A stretch of 64,000 nt of DNA, from NCBI GenBank assembly GCA_010279815.1, contig QEOQ01000092.1:646694-710693 (forward strand), in the 5' to 3' direction. A program made the translations under genes and the position numbers. This document shows positions 26,339 to 39,000 of this stretch, piece after piece. Under the pieces are notes generated by a model that saw only the letters and a program-made list of their open reading frames with translations, was not told the origin of the DNA and made no database searches. Positions within the stretch are counted from its first letter, which is position 1; every line of letters starts with the position of its first letter. This stretch comes from Brachionus plicatilis. Taxonomy: Eukaryota; Rotifera; Eurotatoria; Ploima; Brachionidae.

Positions 26339-26432
26339 GGTATTGTGAAGTTTAGTACAAAAGAATTCTCAAATTTAAGTTAAAGTTAGGACTTGCTCTT
26401 TTTGTCATTTTGTACAGAATTTCACTAAACCA
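26339..26432. repeat. Short MITE, family B-like copy 2
   Basis: GGTATTGTGAAGTTTAGTAC at the left opposes the inverse of GGTTTAGTGAAATTCTGTAC at the right. The length is about 94 bp. The sequence resembles the termini of the elements at 22702-23032 and 26979-27222. Confidence 0.45.
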
Positions 26433-26978
26433 TTAAATAACTAATTGGCAAGTTTTTTTTTCTATTTAACTTTTTGGAAATTTTGAAATTACCTTATTTA
26501 ATTTAATACTTAAGCATGTTAAAATTTGAAATATAATAACGCAATTATTTTTAAAAATGTAAAATTGAAAAATAAACTTGACAATTACTGATTAATTAAT
26601 TTAAAATTAAGCAAAAAATTCAGTTTTTTATACACATAAAAATCAGTAGATTATTTAACATACAAAATTCAATGCTATTTATGTGAGTCAAATCATCTAC
26701 TCTTGACAATTGTATAATGAAAGAAGTATTTCTTCTTTAAAATATTTTTTAATATTTTCTTATATATTCAAATACTTTTTTACATAATTGGTTATTGGAA
26801 ATTTGTTTGACAAAGAATAATTTATATTTGTAAAAAATTTTTCTTAATGACTCAAATTTTAGCACTTTCACTTCAATGGTTTTGCTTTGGTAAATTCACT
26901 GAGTCCAATAAATCGTTTTATTAAAATATTTTACCGTGTATTAAATTCCTTCAAAATCTTTTCATAATTTTATTCAAG

Positions 26979-27222
26979 CCATTGTGAGATTTCATACAAA
27001 ATTTACAGCACAAAAAAAATAAAATGGAAAATTACAGGACATTTAAAAATTTTTATTTAAAAGTATACTCCATTAATTTGCATTGATTTAAAAATTTTCT
27101 TGGTAAGTGTAACAAAAATTAATTAATTTTGTTTCTTTTACAGAATATATTTTCGATCATAAGAACAAAAGATAAAGTAATTATCCTGCATTGCTTAAGT
27201 TCTGTATAAAATTTCACAATAG
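26979..27222. mobile_element. MITE, family B copy 3
   Basis: CCATTGTGAGATTTCATAC at the left opposes the inverse of CTATTGTGAAATTTTATAC at the right, about 244 bp in all. It belongs with the ATTGTGAAATTTCATAC family. No coding content. Confidence 0.5.
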
Positions 27223-29131
27223 TTTATTTCAATTTAGTCAATATATTTACTTTTGTGATTTAAATTTTTGATATAGCGATTGTGTAAATTAAAATAAACC
27301 AATTTTTTTAATAAAAAAATTTAAGGGTTTGGTAAATTTTATAACCCATGGTTCACAAAATTTAATGAAAAAAATGCTTTTTAATTTTAAGAGCAATTTT
27401 TAATATTATTTAATTATAAAAATTTAATTGTAAATTTTGAAAAATAAAAATTATTTTTCACAAAATTTTAATTTAAATTTGAATTCAAAATTTTAATTTT
27501 AATTTTTAATAGATAATTTGTTCATAAAAAATGAATGATATTTTATCGACCAAATCTGCTCCCCATCACCTAATAAAAATATTTCACAATAGAATTTTTT
27601 TTTAATTCAGGGATTTTAACGAAATCATAGCTCTTTAACCTTTAAATCTTCTTATTTTTTTGATTAAACTTGGTCTTCTGATCCCCACTGCCAAAAACAT
27701 CTAATTTTTAAAGGAAGCTTTTAAATAAAGAAACACAATCTGAGTAGTCGCCATATGTTAATGTATTGATCCATTTTACAATTGGAGAAAAAGAAAGTGA
27801 AACGAATTGGATTTTGAAAAATTTTTTTAATCCATTTTTAAACATTTATTCGTTTAGGTTAAAAAGAATTTTTTCTGGAAAATTTACCTAATTTTTAAAT
27901 TTTTTTAAGTTTTTTGATTACATTTTGTGAACTCAAAATATTTACCAGACCAAAATTAAAATAAACAGTGATTATCATCTTTTTATGCGATTATGGAAAG
28001 AAAAATGAATCCAGAAAATGTATTAAAAGCATGTTCAATTGAAGTTTTTGGGAAAATTGATAGCTAAAATTTATGAGGGTGAATGACTTGCAAAACATCT
28101 AAAAAATATTAATACAGAATTCGCTTTTGCCTTTGGCCTTATGATATTATAAAAATTAAATTTAACAAACTCTGTAATAAAAGAACAATACCGGTTTTCT
28201 ATTGAAATTGTGCCCCCTTTTTTAAGTTACAAAATCAATATAAAAAATGTGACAAAAATGGTATAATTTAAGAGCTTTTTTTATTTATTTTTGTTTTCTT
28301 AATTTTTTTAACCAAAAGTTACTTCCATTTTGACCAAATTGGAAAAAAAATTTAAAAATCTTTTCAAATCTAACATAACTTTTTTTTCTTGAATATATTT
28401 TTCTAAGAAAAATTTTACTTTTTATTTTTTCTTATTCTCTTACACTCCTTTGGATAAAAAATATTTCCCTTAAGCTATTTGTGTCTCTTTTAAATCTAGT
28501 TTCATTAGCTTTTAATTTTTTATGGCTTTAAGATTTTAAGGGAATTGGCTTTCGAATGCACATCAACGCATTAAGCTAAAGGCTTTCTTTTTTTATTGTA
28601 TTTGTACGTTAAGCTAACGACACTAATTTATTAGAGATATTCAAAAATATTTTACTTTAGCCTTTAAAACGTTTTTTTAAAAAAATTTTAATGATCAATA
28701 TAATTGATATCCACCAAATATAAATATAGCTGCTTAAAAAAATTCCAATAGATATATTAGATAATATTAGCTTTTAAACAGTTTTAAAAAATTTGACTTT
28801 AAATATGAAATAACGGAGAAGAAAGAGTTAAAATGATATTCTTTTTCAATTTTCCTGAGTTAAAACTTTATTTTGAAGTAAAATAAATACAAATTATTCA
28901 GCATATTTTTACACACAAATAGTAAAAATAATGCAATTTTTACTCCTCTTTTATTTTTTTTAAACTTTCTCTTTTATTTTCTTTTATTTTTTTTGATCAT
29001 TAAAATTTTTAGTACAAAAATGAAAAAGACTGGTTTTGAAAAGCAATGTTTTGAAAAAACTTTATCGATTAGGTTCACATAGCAATCGAACTTGGTTAAA
29101 CCGGACTCGTCGGTTCACATAATTTGATTTT
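27223..29131. other. Long AT-rich stretch without recognised features
   Basis: No coding frame of interest, RNA gene or clear repeat is visible on either strand. It ends at a LINE C-terminal fragment. Confidence 0.5.
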
Positions 29132-29434
29132 TTGACTATTGCTCTACGCTTTTATGCTTCTTTTGAAAAAAATCAATATAAAAAATTGGCTAAGAGTTAT
29201 TATATTTCTTTTATAAAATTTTTAAATGTAAAGCTTGAAACAAAAAGCTTTAACGAAATAAATAACGCTTTGCAAAAATATGGTCTTTATTCATTTCAAC
29301 ATAGATTTTTTGAAAAGATACTAACTTTCTTTTATAAATGTCTTTTGCATTTCAATTCTCCCTTAAATCTAAAAGAATATTTAAAGAAAAATAAATCAAG
29401 AAATTTGAATTATATTTTAAAATCAAAAAGTTGA
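29132..29434 (+). pseudogene. Probable C-terminal tail of a LINE reverse transcriptase protein
   Basis: A 100-codon frame without an ATG context contains YGLYSFQHRFFEKILTFFYK and FNSPLNLKEYLKKN. This resembles the C-terminal segment that follows the RT domain in several invertebrate non-LTR elements. No RT domain precedes it, so it is a truncated relic. The family is not certain. Confidence 0.35.
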
Positions 29435-30639
29435 GAAAAACCTTTGAATATTTTTACTCGAGGTTAATAAATTGTGTGGTGATCGAGAGATCAATGTTGA
29501 AGTTCTCAGCGTTTAAGCTTTCAATTTTCAATAATATCAATTTAATTTATAAAGATTTTGTTTTCAAAATTTGAATCATTTAACTGAAATAACTTGTTAT
29601 TAAATTTTTTCAAATATCTATTAAATTAATAACTCTATTAAATTTTTATAATTTTAAGATTTTTTTTAAATAAATAAATATTGTTTTAATAATCAATTAA
29701 ATAATTTAAACGATGTGGACAATGATAAGGATTTAATTTTGTTATTAGAAATTTAAAGCATTTGTATTTAGTATCAAAATTTTTATTCTAAACGAAAAGC
29801 TTACTCATATCTTTTTTATTTCATAAAAAAATATTGGGAATGGTAAAACTTAACCATAAATCTTTGCAAATTAGCCCGAGATTCTGGTGTATAAATAGCA
29901 ATGAGCCACCTACGACTCGGCTAAAACCATAAATTTTTTAAATTTCATTTTCACTTTAGCATTTATTGGCTTAGAAAAAAATATAAAACTAACCTTATAA
30001 TTTCAACTACTATTTGAGTGTGCTTTATTTAAATTATCATAAAGTCTAATATGATAAAAAATGAAAATTATATAGGCTTTTACCATGTAAATATTTTTTC
30101 ACATCTAAATTCAGTACAAAAAATGCTTTTTTATCTATCTTAGATTCCATTATTCTTTTAATTTTTTATATAATTTAAGAGATCATTATAATCATATCCA
30201 AATCTATAATTAACGATTTTTTGAGGTAAATCCCACTAAATAAAATAAATGATTTTTATATTATCCCGAGTTAAAATTTTATTAATTTAAAAAAATTTAT
30301 TTACTTATTAACTAAACCATTTTACACAAAACCCCATGTGGTAATCTGCAAGGTTTGACGGAATTAACAAAGAAAATATACATTCTAAAATGCCAATGCT
30401 TGTCATATAATTTGTAGTGTTTTTTATTAATTAAATTTTAAATTTTTGAACGAAATTTTCACCAATAAATATTCCCTTAAATACTTACCCTTAAAAAATT
30501 TTAAATTCATTTTAGAAATTCTTCAAATAATATTTAATTATTTGCTAACTTTTTCAAATCATGTTAAACGATTGGGTCTCTTGAAAAAAAAATCGCTGTT
30601 TTTTAAGTATGGCATAGTTTTTCATTTGTAGATAATTAT
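29435..30639. other. AT-rich spacer
   Basis: Nothing recognisable; short open frames are low-complexity. Confidence 0.5.
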
Positions 30640-32070
30640 TATTATTTATTTATTTCAGCCACATAGGCAAATTAGAAAAAAAAAATAAAATAAATAAAAT
30701 AAAATAAGAAAAAAAAATAAAATAAAATAAGAAAAAAAAAAATTGTCTAATAGAAAAAATAATTAGCGAGTATTATTGACTTTTAGTAAATATTTACATA
30801 ATTGTACAAATAGAAGTAATCTTCATTAATGAACATTGCCAATTGAATTGAACTAAAATAAAATTTTACTGAGTTGATTAAGCTTTTGTTGTCAGACTGA
30901 AAGATGCTATCAGTTAACTCTAATGAGAACTTTTTACTATAATAAAGACAACATATACTAAAATTACTCTCAAATGTATCCAATTGTTTGCAAAAGGATG
31001 AGTCGTTTCCTTGGAAAATCTATAAATTTACCATATAGCTCGTTAAAGATATTTCTACATAATTCGTTATTAAAAATTTTATTTCGAAAGTATTCTTTAT
31101 GCTTCAAACAGATTTGAATAACGGATTCAAGTCCTAAGACGCCATTTATGGGACTCATTAGACAAAACCTGTTGATGCCAAATGTTCTTTTCACGATTAC
31201 ATTTTGTCTGGTGTTAAGCTCGTTTAATTTAGACTCGCTTATAAAAAGATTGTTCATTGAATATATAAGGATTGATTGACAATACTGCTTTTACAGAAAG
31301 CCGATCATCTTAGGTGCCATTGTATCCTCTCAGGTTTACAACCTATAGGATACAATGAATAGAGACTTTTTTCTACTGATGCCATTTTTTCATCAATAAA
31401 ACTATTTACAAAGTTTTGGTCTCCTATTGGTAGGCCTAAATAATTAAAATTTTGTGTTCAGGAATTTTTAACTCACCTAGATTTAATTCTATGTCGTTAA
31501 AATATTTTGTCCATTTCACGATCGAGGACTTTTTAGCAAAGAACTCAATTTTCCATTTTTTTGCAAAATCTGAAATTAGATCTAGTAGGTCCTGTTCATG
31601 TCTAGCTACAGGTGACAAAATTTAGTGTAATTCATGAAAAAGTTAAAAAGAAAAGGGGAAAGAATTCCTCATTGCTTTTATCCCTCTTCGATTTTAAAAA
31701 CTCTACTTGTTTGATTGTCCAGTTTTACACATCCCTTTGCTATTCGATAATAGAAGTAGAGAATTCTCCATTCATCTTCATCAATTTCATTGAAAGTTTA
31801 AAAAATAGGCCATTTCTCAAGAGTTTATTAAACGCCTTACTAGCGTCAAGACTAACTAAGATCATTATGTGAAAAAAGTTTTACATAAAAGTCAACAAAA
31901 TTGTCAATAGAAGTTTTGTTTGAGTCAAAAGCCTGAACCACACTTTTATTGGCTTTTAAATTTGAAATTGTCCTCCAAAATTTGTCTTTGTCACAATTAC
32001 GAAGATTCTCGAGATTAATAGTATCCGATCGAGATTGACTATTTAACAGACATCTATGTTTATTACTAAT

Positions 32071-33740
32071 TCGACGATTTAACTTTTTAAGTCGACTATA
32101 AATTTGAAAAGTCGACTAAAAATCAACAAATTTAATATTATAGTCGACTAAAAATCAACAAATTTAATATTATAGTCGACTAAAGTCAACTTTAATTTCG
32201 ACTTTAAAAGAAAAAGAAAAGACACTTTCTTAGATAAAATAAAAAAATCTACAAAAAACTACAAAAAATTCCGATTGCTCTAAAATATGTAACTGAATCA
32301 CATACAAGTGAAAATTTAGCCTCAAATTTGAAAAAAGTTTTCCATGATTATAATATCGAACACAAAGTAACTATATTTCAACAGACAGTGCCGCTAATAT
32401 GATAAAAATGGCTGACTTTTTGCCTGGTAAGAAACATTTTCCTTGTTTAGAACACATTATTAATATAGAAGTGAAAAATAACATGATTGATTCATTTATT
32501 GAATTATTAAAAACTTTAATATCTAAATGTCGGAAATTAGTCGGGACTTTCCGAAATAGTTCGAATTTAAGGAACCAACTCGTGCAAGCAATCAAACAAT
32601 TCGAAGACTAAGAAACGAAATCGGGCTCAATTTATAAGCTACGTCAGGATATAACGACTTATTTGATGCTCGAGTCGGTCTACAAAAATCATGTCTCAAT
32701 TAAACAAGTTTTAAGCAGGGAGATAAATTCTAAACATAAGGATCACATTCTTAAAGCCAATGAAATTATGATGATCGAAGACTTTTAAGAGTTGTTAAAA
32801 CCATTTTTGCATTTAACCAAATTACTAAGTGGGTCGTCTTATGTCACATGTACTGTTATATATCCTATAGTGACTAGGATAAGTGAAATTTTGATGATCT
32901 ATGAGAGAACACATGGTTTTAAGTTTTTTGATGGGATGGCTAAAGAAATGTATAATGATTTAACAGATCGGTGTGATGTTTACATAGAAAAGGATTTAAT
33001 TATTGCAGCGGCATTTTAAGATCAACGATACAAAAATTTAAATTTTATAAAAAATGATGAAAAAAGAGAGCTTTTGTTATTAAGAGCAAAAAATTACAAA
33101 AAACAAATATATTTTGAAAAAATTTACAAAGAACAAGAAAATAAAAATATAGAGCCTAAGAAAAGAAATAAAAAAAATGAGTTCTCTCTTTTTAGTGCCG
33201 AACAAGTCGACTTCAAAAACAATTTAAAATAATCTAAAACAATTTCATTAGATATCGAAATTGATAGATATTTAGATTTTAATTCACCAGTAACTGAATT
33301 TTCTTGTCCACTTGATTTCTACTAAAAGAATGAATCGATTTTTCATAATTTTAAAATGGTTTCCAAGATAATATTTGTAACCACTGCTACGTCCGTTCCA
33401 TCTAAATGCTTGTTTAGCAAAGCTGGTGAATTAATTACAAATCATAGAAACCACTTAAAACCTAAATTAGCCGAAAATCTATAACTATTAGGCTGTTAAT
33501 TATTAGTAAAATATTTGACCGTTTTATATGAACTATTTATGAACTATTAAAATTTTAAATAAATTTTTTAAAATTTTTACATAATTAAAACATAATTGAA
33601 TAAAAAGTTTTAATATAAAAGAAAATTTTTAATGAGAAAAATGTTCGACTTAGTCGATTTTCTTAAAATTGGAGTCGATTAGTCGAAAATTCGACTAGTT
33701 GAAAAAAAGTCGACTTTGGTCAAGTCGACTCACAACACTT
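32071..33740 (+). mobile_element. Degenerate hAT transposon inserted in the LINE
   Basis: Repeated AGTCGACT-type subterminal motifs bracket the element (32088-32180 and 33640-33730). The right end reads ACTCACAACACTTG, the inverse of a CAAGTGTTGTGAGT-type hAT terminus. Inside, on the plus strand, frames match a hAT transposase in order: YVTESHTSENLASNLKKVF, then KHFPCLEHIINIEV with RKLVGTFRNSSNLRNQLVQA (32399-32611). Next comes LKPFLHLTKLLSGSSYVTCT (32792-33019), then the dimerisation domain TATSVPSKCLFSKAGELI with NHLKPKLAENL (about 33377-33482). Several stops and frameshifts make it inactive. The left terminus is eroded and no 8-bp duplication could be confirmed. Confidence 0.75.
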
Positions 33741-34171
33741 GTTAAAAATCTTATCACTGTCTCTAGCCGATTTCAACAATTTCTTTGGCAGATCGCTTTG
33801 AATCTTGTCAATTAAATTGGAAAAATCAGAGTTTACTCTCGATGAGTCTGTATCTATATTAATAATGTTGTCAACAAGATCCTTTAGATTTCTTTCAACA
33901 TTCGATTTGTAATCTTCTTGAAAAGCAAATTCTCCCAATCAATTCTATAATACGACGCTTTGTTATTTGTACTATGCGTAGGGCTCCCTAAATCCAGTTC
34001 GCACACTTTCGGAAAATGATCACTTGTGTTACCTAATTAGTTAACTTTTTCACATGAGCTTTTAATTCTGTCAGAATAAAATTTCTTGATAAAGAAATGA
34101 TCAATACACGATCTGTAGTCACATCTGAGGTGAAGAATGTTATGTCACGAAAAGTTGGCATAAGATCAATT

Positions 34172-34379
34172 TGGTCCAAATTATCTTGCTTTCTAACTTT
34201 CATGCCTTTTTCTATTTTTGAACTAATGTTCCTTTTTTATTTTTGTAATTTTATTTTTAGGTAATAATTTTTCATTTTTTAAAAAAACACAAAAACACAA
34301 AAAAAAAAAAAAATTTATTTTTATTTTCTTTTACTTCTCCTTAAAGGAGGTTAATTCAATTCAATAAATAAATAAATAA
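34172..34379. mobile_element. Short retroposon in the LINE endonuclease, 12-bp duplication
   Basis: This 208-bp insert is flanked by exact ATAAGATCAATT at 34160-34171 and 34380-34391. Removing it restores the minus-strand endonuclease frame (NDLIDL followed directly by MPTFRD), which proves it is an insertion. It ends in a CTCCTTAAAGGAGG hairpin and an (AATA)n run, so it is a short retroposed sequence, SINE-like or a LINE 3' end. Confidence 0.8.
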
Positions 34380-34899
34380 ATAAGATCAATTAAGTCATTG
34401 CTTTCAACAAAACTGTTTAGAATAGAGTCAAAGCGATTACCTATTTTCAGATCACTGTTCCAGTCTCCTAAGAGAAGAACCAGATCAGTTGTAGAGTCTA
34501 ATGCAGCTTCTATAGCCGCTAAATTTGTCTTGTAGTTGAGAATTCTGTCAAGAGATCCATCATCGTAAGGAAGCCATGCACCAATTAAGGCCAGAAGATC
34601 ACCTGCAAAAATTCTAACTACCAAAGAACTAAAGTTTACTTGACAAAAGTCAAACGAAACTATATCTATATCAACATCTTTATTAACAATCCAACATTTC
34701 CCACCATAGGGTCTTCCCTTACAATAAGAGTCTTCCATATCAGAATGAAAAATTCGATTTGAAATTTTTGACTCTAAAAGAAGCTCCTTCCATTAATTTA
34801 ATTGTTTCCATATCGGAATTATCAAGAACACTCTCTCCATTATTAGCTATTATTTGACTTCTTTCTTGTGTCTTCAGGTAATAATTGTCTTTTTTCGTA

Positions 34900-35870
34900 G
34901 ATAATTTTATTTTTAATAATTTAATTAACAGATAAATTTTTTTCTCAAATGATAATTGTATTTTATGTGTTAGATTTTGAAAACTATGAACTCTAAAACT
35001 AAATGAACATTTATTATTGGGTTCTATTTAATTAATTGATTGACTAAAATTGATTCACCCTAAAAATACATAAATAATATTTGTAATTGAAAAAAATATA
35101 ACATAGATTTGACTGAATTATCTACATCAGTACTTAATGTACAAAACCATTTTAATGATCGTTCCGATGAAACCGACAATGATGCTGAGTTACTTGAAGA
35201 AGTAGCTAGTAAAACTGGTAAAAACCAGGTTTATGACGAGTTACTGTTTTTAGAATTATCAAGAATTTGTGGAGTCGTTAGAACAAAGGCAGATTAACAA
35301 TGTTAAGTGGGCTTCAAAAGACAAACGAAACACAAAAAATGGACAAAAGCTATTTTACAAGTATTATTCGTATGCTAAGATTATATTTGCTTTGAAACTA
35401 CGTACAAGTGTGCAGGCTCGAGTATATGTTGAAGACTCATTACATCAACACAACGATAGTCAGCAGTACGAGGCCTCGAAAAAAACCAAAGAAAAAGTGA
35501 TTTTTATGAACATGGATGAGAATAAGAGTCCCAAGGAAATTTCATAAGACAACATTTATCTGAAGGTAATAATGAAGTGTCAAATGAGTCGCAAGAAACA
35601 ATAGCGGTTAATTCGCCGAATAAGAATGAACCTGTAAAACGCAAACATGGAAGACCATAAAAATAAATGCAGGCTATGGTTATATCTTCAGATATAAGCA
35701 AAAAAATAATGATAAAGGTGCGAAATCATCAAAACAAAAGTCGTAATTGATTTTATGTCTTTTTTATATTAATTGTCTTTTTGCTAAAAATGATCATCTT
35801 TTCTCAAACATTTTATCTTTTTTTTTTAATTTTTTTTATCTATTTTTATTCAAAAAAATATATACTTAAA
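34900..35870 (+). pseudogene. MULE-related fragment with degenerate FLYWCH/WRKY-like finger
   Basis: Two overlapping frames (35109-35297 and 35269-35547) join across a frameshift. The second reads NNVKWASKDKRNTKNGQKLF, then YKYYSYAKIIFALKLR, then VYVEDSLHQHND. This is the W...G..FY...Y.K......VY.E..H.H pattern of the N-terminal finger of MULE transposases, with the expected cysteines replaced. A further piece ends in a basic KRKHGRP (about 35637-35657). Flanks carry repeated AATTGTCTTTTT and TTTTCTCAAA motifs on both sides, but clear termini were not found. Confidence 0.45.
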
Positions 35871-36054
35871 AGGAAAATTATATTCGACTAGAAAATATAT
35901 ATTTTTAAATATTAAGATATACAAACTAATTTTAAATTCCTTTAAATAAAATTAAATAAAAATTATATGTTAATGTTAATATATTTTATTACTATCAAAT
36001 TAATATTGTCATTTTAATATTTTATAATTGTTTTGAAAAATTCAATCAATTTAT

Positions 36055-39000
36055 TTATGTGTAACTTTTGACATATTTAATGGTGTATGCATTTACCAAT
36101 TGATTACCAGGATTGCCATTAATTGTTTCAATATTTCCAAGAATCAGTGGAGTAATCAAATCGATCAATTTTGTCGAGCCATCGGAGGAATTTACATCCA
36201 AAAATCCAGTTTGACCGCCAGTAATCCTGGCTATTTCAGAAAAACATTCCTCAGGACCATTTTCTACAAAATATGCATGAACTGGCACCTCATTTGCTTT
36301 TAACAAGTTCAACTCGTCAATATAAAATGTAGGCACTTTAAACTTTGTTTTACTCCAGAAATTCTCACCTCCAAACCTTTTTCTATATTCTTTAACTGAG
36401 TCAATGGACTTGGCTGGTGCGTCACCAATCAATATAACTTGTGAAACGCTATCTTCCGAGTTGAATCGCCTTATTTCTTGATTCACATGCCATAACCCTA
36501 TTTCAATCGCTTCTGCATAATCGGCACCACCATTGGCTTTAATGTTGTTCATAAAATTGCGCAAATTTAAAGGCTTTCTTTCCCATTCAGAAGTCTGCAA
36601 AACATTCTTGAGTGAATCGTAATCTCTGTAAACTGCCAGTTGAATTTCAAAGGAATCAGATGAAAAACCGTATTCGTTTAGGATGTCAATTGCACGATCG
36701 AACATGGTGCAAATTGTGTGTTTGACTTGATTGAGTAAATGGCCCATTGAGCCAGTGGCATCCATCAAGACTATTGTTTTGGACCTAGAGTTTGTCATTG
36801 TTGCACCCAAATTTTGTTTTATCAGAAACGATTTTACCAAGTTTAATATAGATTGTCGAAGGTTTTCTTGAAATATTTCGGACTGTTGATGATCACTTAG
36901 GGCCTGATCAATCGATTTTTGTATTGTTTGAGTGTATATATTGAAAAAGTCTTTTCGTTTTTGGTTTGTGGTTGCATAAACTGACCGATTGTTTATCAAC
37001 GATTCCAAATCAGCTTTGTAAGAGGTGCCGAAAAATTTTTCCAAATCTTCTTGGTTTAGAACCATGCTAAATGATCCGCTTTCACCTTGTCTGGCAGTTC
37101 GTCCTTTTATTTGAATTTCTTCTGATGGATCTTCGGAGAAAAAAGTCTGAATAACATGAACTCCTCCGTTGGTGAGAATGCTCTTGTTGTTGCAAATAAA
37201 GTCTATACCACGACCGAAAGAGCGCGTGAGCAGTGTTATTTTGCCGTTTGTGGTTGCCTTTTTGATAAAGTATTTTCTTTCGTTTATGCTTACATCTTCG
37301 CTGAGGATATTTACTCTGTCGTCTTGGACATAGCTTTCCATTTGAGAACTTTTATAAAATTCTGAAAGATTCTCAAAATTTTCAAAAAATATCAGAATAG
37401 CTCTTTTGACTTCCGGGTTAATAGTTCCATTCATTCTCTTATCCAATTCTTCTTTTATTCTAATAAAAAAATCATCTTTTGAAGTTACTATTGTATCTGA
37501 TTCACTACGAAAATCCAATTTTCTTTCTCCATATATTGAAGGGATATATGTAAATTTAGAAATATCGTATAATTTTTTTATAGCATTTATTTGACTTTGG
37601 CTCAAATTTTTCAATGTCCCACTAACTCCAAATATAAAATCGAATTGCTTGGGAATTTCACTGAAAGAAAACTTTCCACACTGGATTCCAAGACCAAGAT
37701 AGTCATTCAGACTGTCTGAGCTAATATTTCCACGTTCATGTTCGTTGAAGTAGGCAAAAAGAGTTTTGTAGCCGTAAACAATGTTCATTTTGAGTTCACC
37801 ATGTTCCATGTAGGAAATTTTGTCATTAGTTACTTTGTATTGATGTAACTCAAAATTTTTCAGGTCTGCTAGGACATCTTTAAAACATTCATTTAGCAAA
37901 TCCATCCAGTTTGAAAAAACCTTTTGACACTCTTTAAATTCATCTGTTTCCTTTAATTGTTTCAAGTCAATTTGATGTCTTTCTTGCCAAATTTTTTTGA
38001 GTAATTGCGAAATGCTTTGATGTTTGAGTGTTGCCAAAGGGATATAAAAATTTCCGAGAAAATCCTTGTTAAAAAAGATGTCGACTTCATCTATTAGTAA
38101 AACTTGTGATATTTTTTTATCCTTAATTGATGAAGAATTTTCAATTTCATCTACGGCATTCAGTTTTATCATATTAACCACTCTTTCTCGTAAATCAAAA
38201 TTTCTGTTAATTAATCTTTCACAAACTTTGTTAAATGTTCCATAAAATATTTGCCTTTGCAATCCAAACAATTCGAACATTTCTTTGAATTCCTCATAAT
38301 CTCTTTGACTTAAATATTCGCTGTAGCAGGCGCAAGACACGTCGAATCCAGCCAAACCAAGAACTATGCTTGTTACTGCCAATATTACCGATTTGCCTTC
38401 GCCAGTATTCACTTGAACAAGATTTTTAGGTAATTGTTCAAACCATGTTAATCTAGTTAATCTTTTGATCAGCCCTGGAGTATAACCAATTCCCAAAATA
38501 CGAAAAATAGCAATCACTTGAGCAGGATGGGGCTGGAGTAAATAAGATTCTTGATTCGCTGCTCCTTCCATTTCTCTGAAGTAGTTTATATTTTTTAGAG
38601 TCCAGACTGCAAAGATATGGGCAACTAAAGAGGGAATTTTTTTTATTATTTCATTATTAAGCGACTGGGATGAACTGATCAAATTAATTGTTTTAGAAAC
38701 TAAATTATCAATTATAACATTTTGTTCGTCAGAAAACAGTTTAGACTTAATCAATTCGTCATATTCTTTTTTGAATTTATCATAGCGTGATTTTAGTTTT
38801 TCTTTTTCCAAATCATCTCCTTCCAATTTCTCTAGAACATAATCAATATTGTGACTTTTTGTTTTTTCCTTCATAACACGAATCATTTCTCCTTTGAAAA
38901 TGTCATATTCTCCCAAAATAAATAAGCCGTTTTCATTTTCAGAAAGATGTGTCGCCAGGTTCAGGAATTGGTCTCCATTTTGTGTCTTAAATCTTCTGAT

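Larger units (their letters stand above)
30640..34880 (-). pseudogene. Non-LTR retrotransposon (LINE) relic with EN and RT, minus strand
   Basis: Read on the minus strand from about 34870. The AP-type endonuclease comes first, with GRPYGGKCWIVNKD, LIGAWLPYDDGS, LLLGDWNSDL and, at about 34015, SDHFPKVCELDLG. Then comes a linker with RIDWENL and LIDKIQSDLPKKLL (to about 33735). After an inserted hAT element the linker resumes (INLENLRNCDKDKFWR, about 32000) and RT blocks follow: a KQ.GILSPFLFNFFMN motif near 31650, then SPVARHEQDLLDLISDFAKK at 31618-31559. A C-terminal region lies at 31257-30783. The 3' end is TTTGCCTATGTGGCTGAAAT plus TAA/TTTA-type repeats at 30640-30690. Stops, frameshifts and loss of the catalytic FADD region make it inactive. 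It is interrupted by the hAT at 32071-33740 and the 208-bp insert at 34172-34379. Confidence 0.75.

Noticed and set aside
30446..30631. 61-codon frame MNEIFTNKYSLKYLPLKNFK
   Set aside because: Low-complexity AT-rich composition with no family resemblance or splice context.
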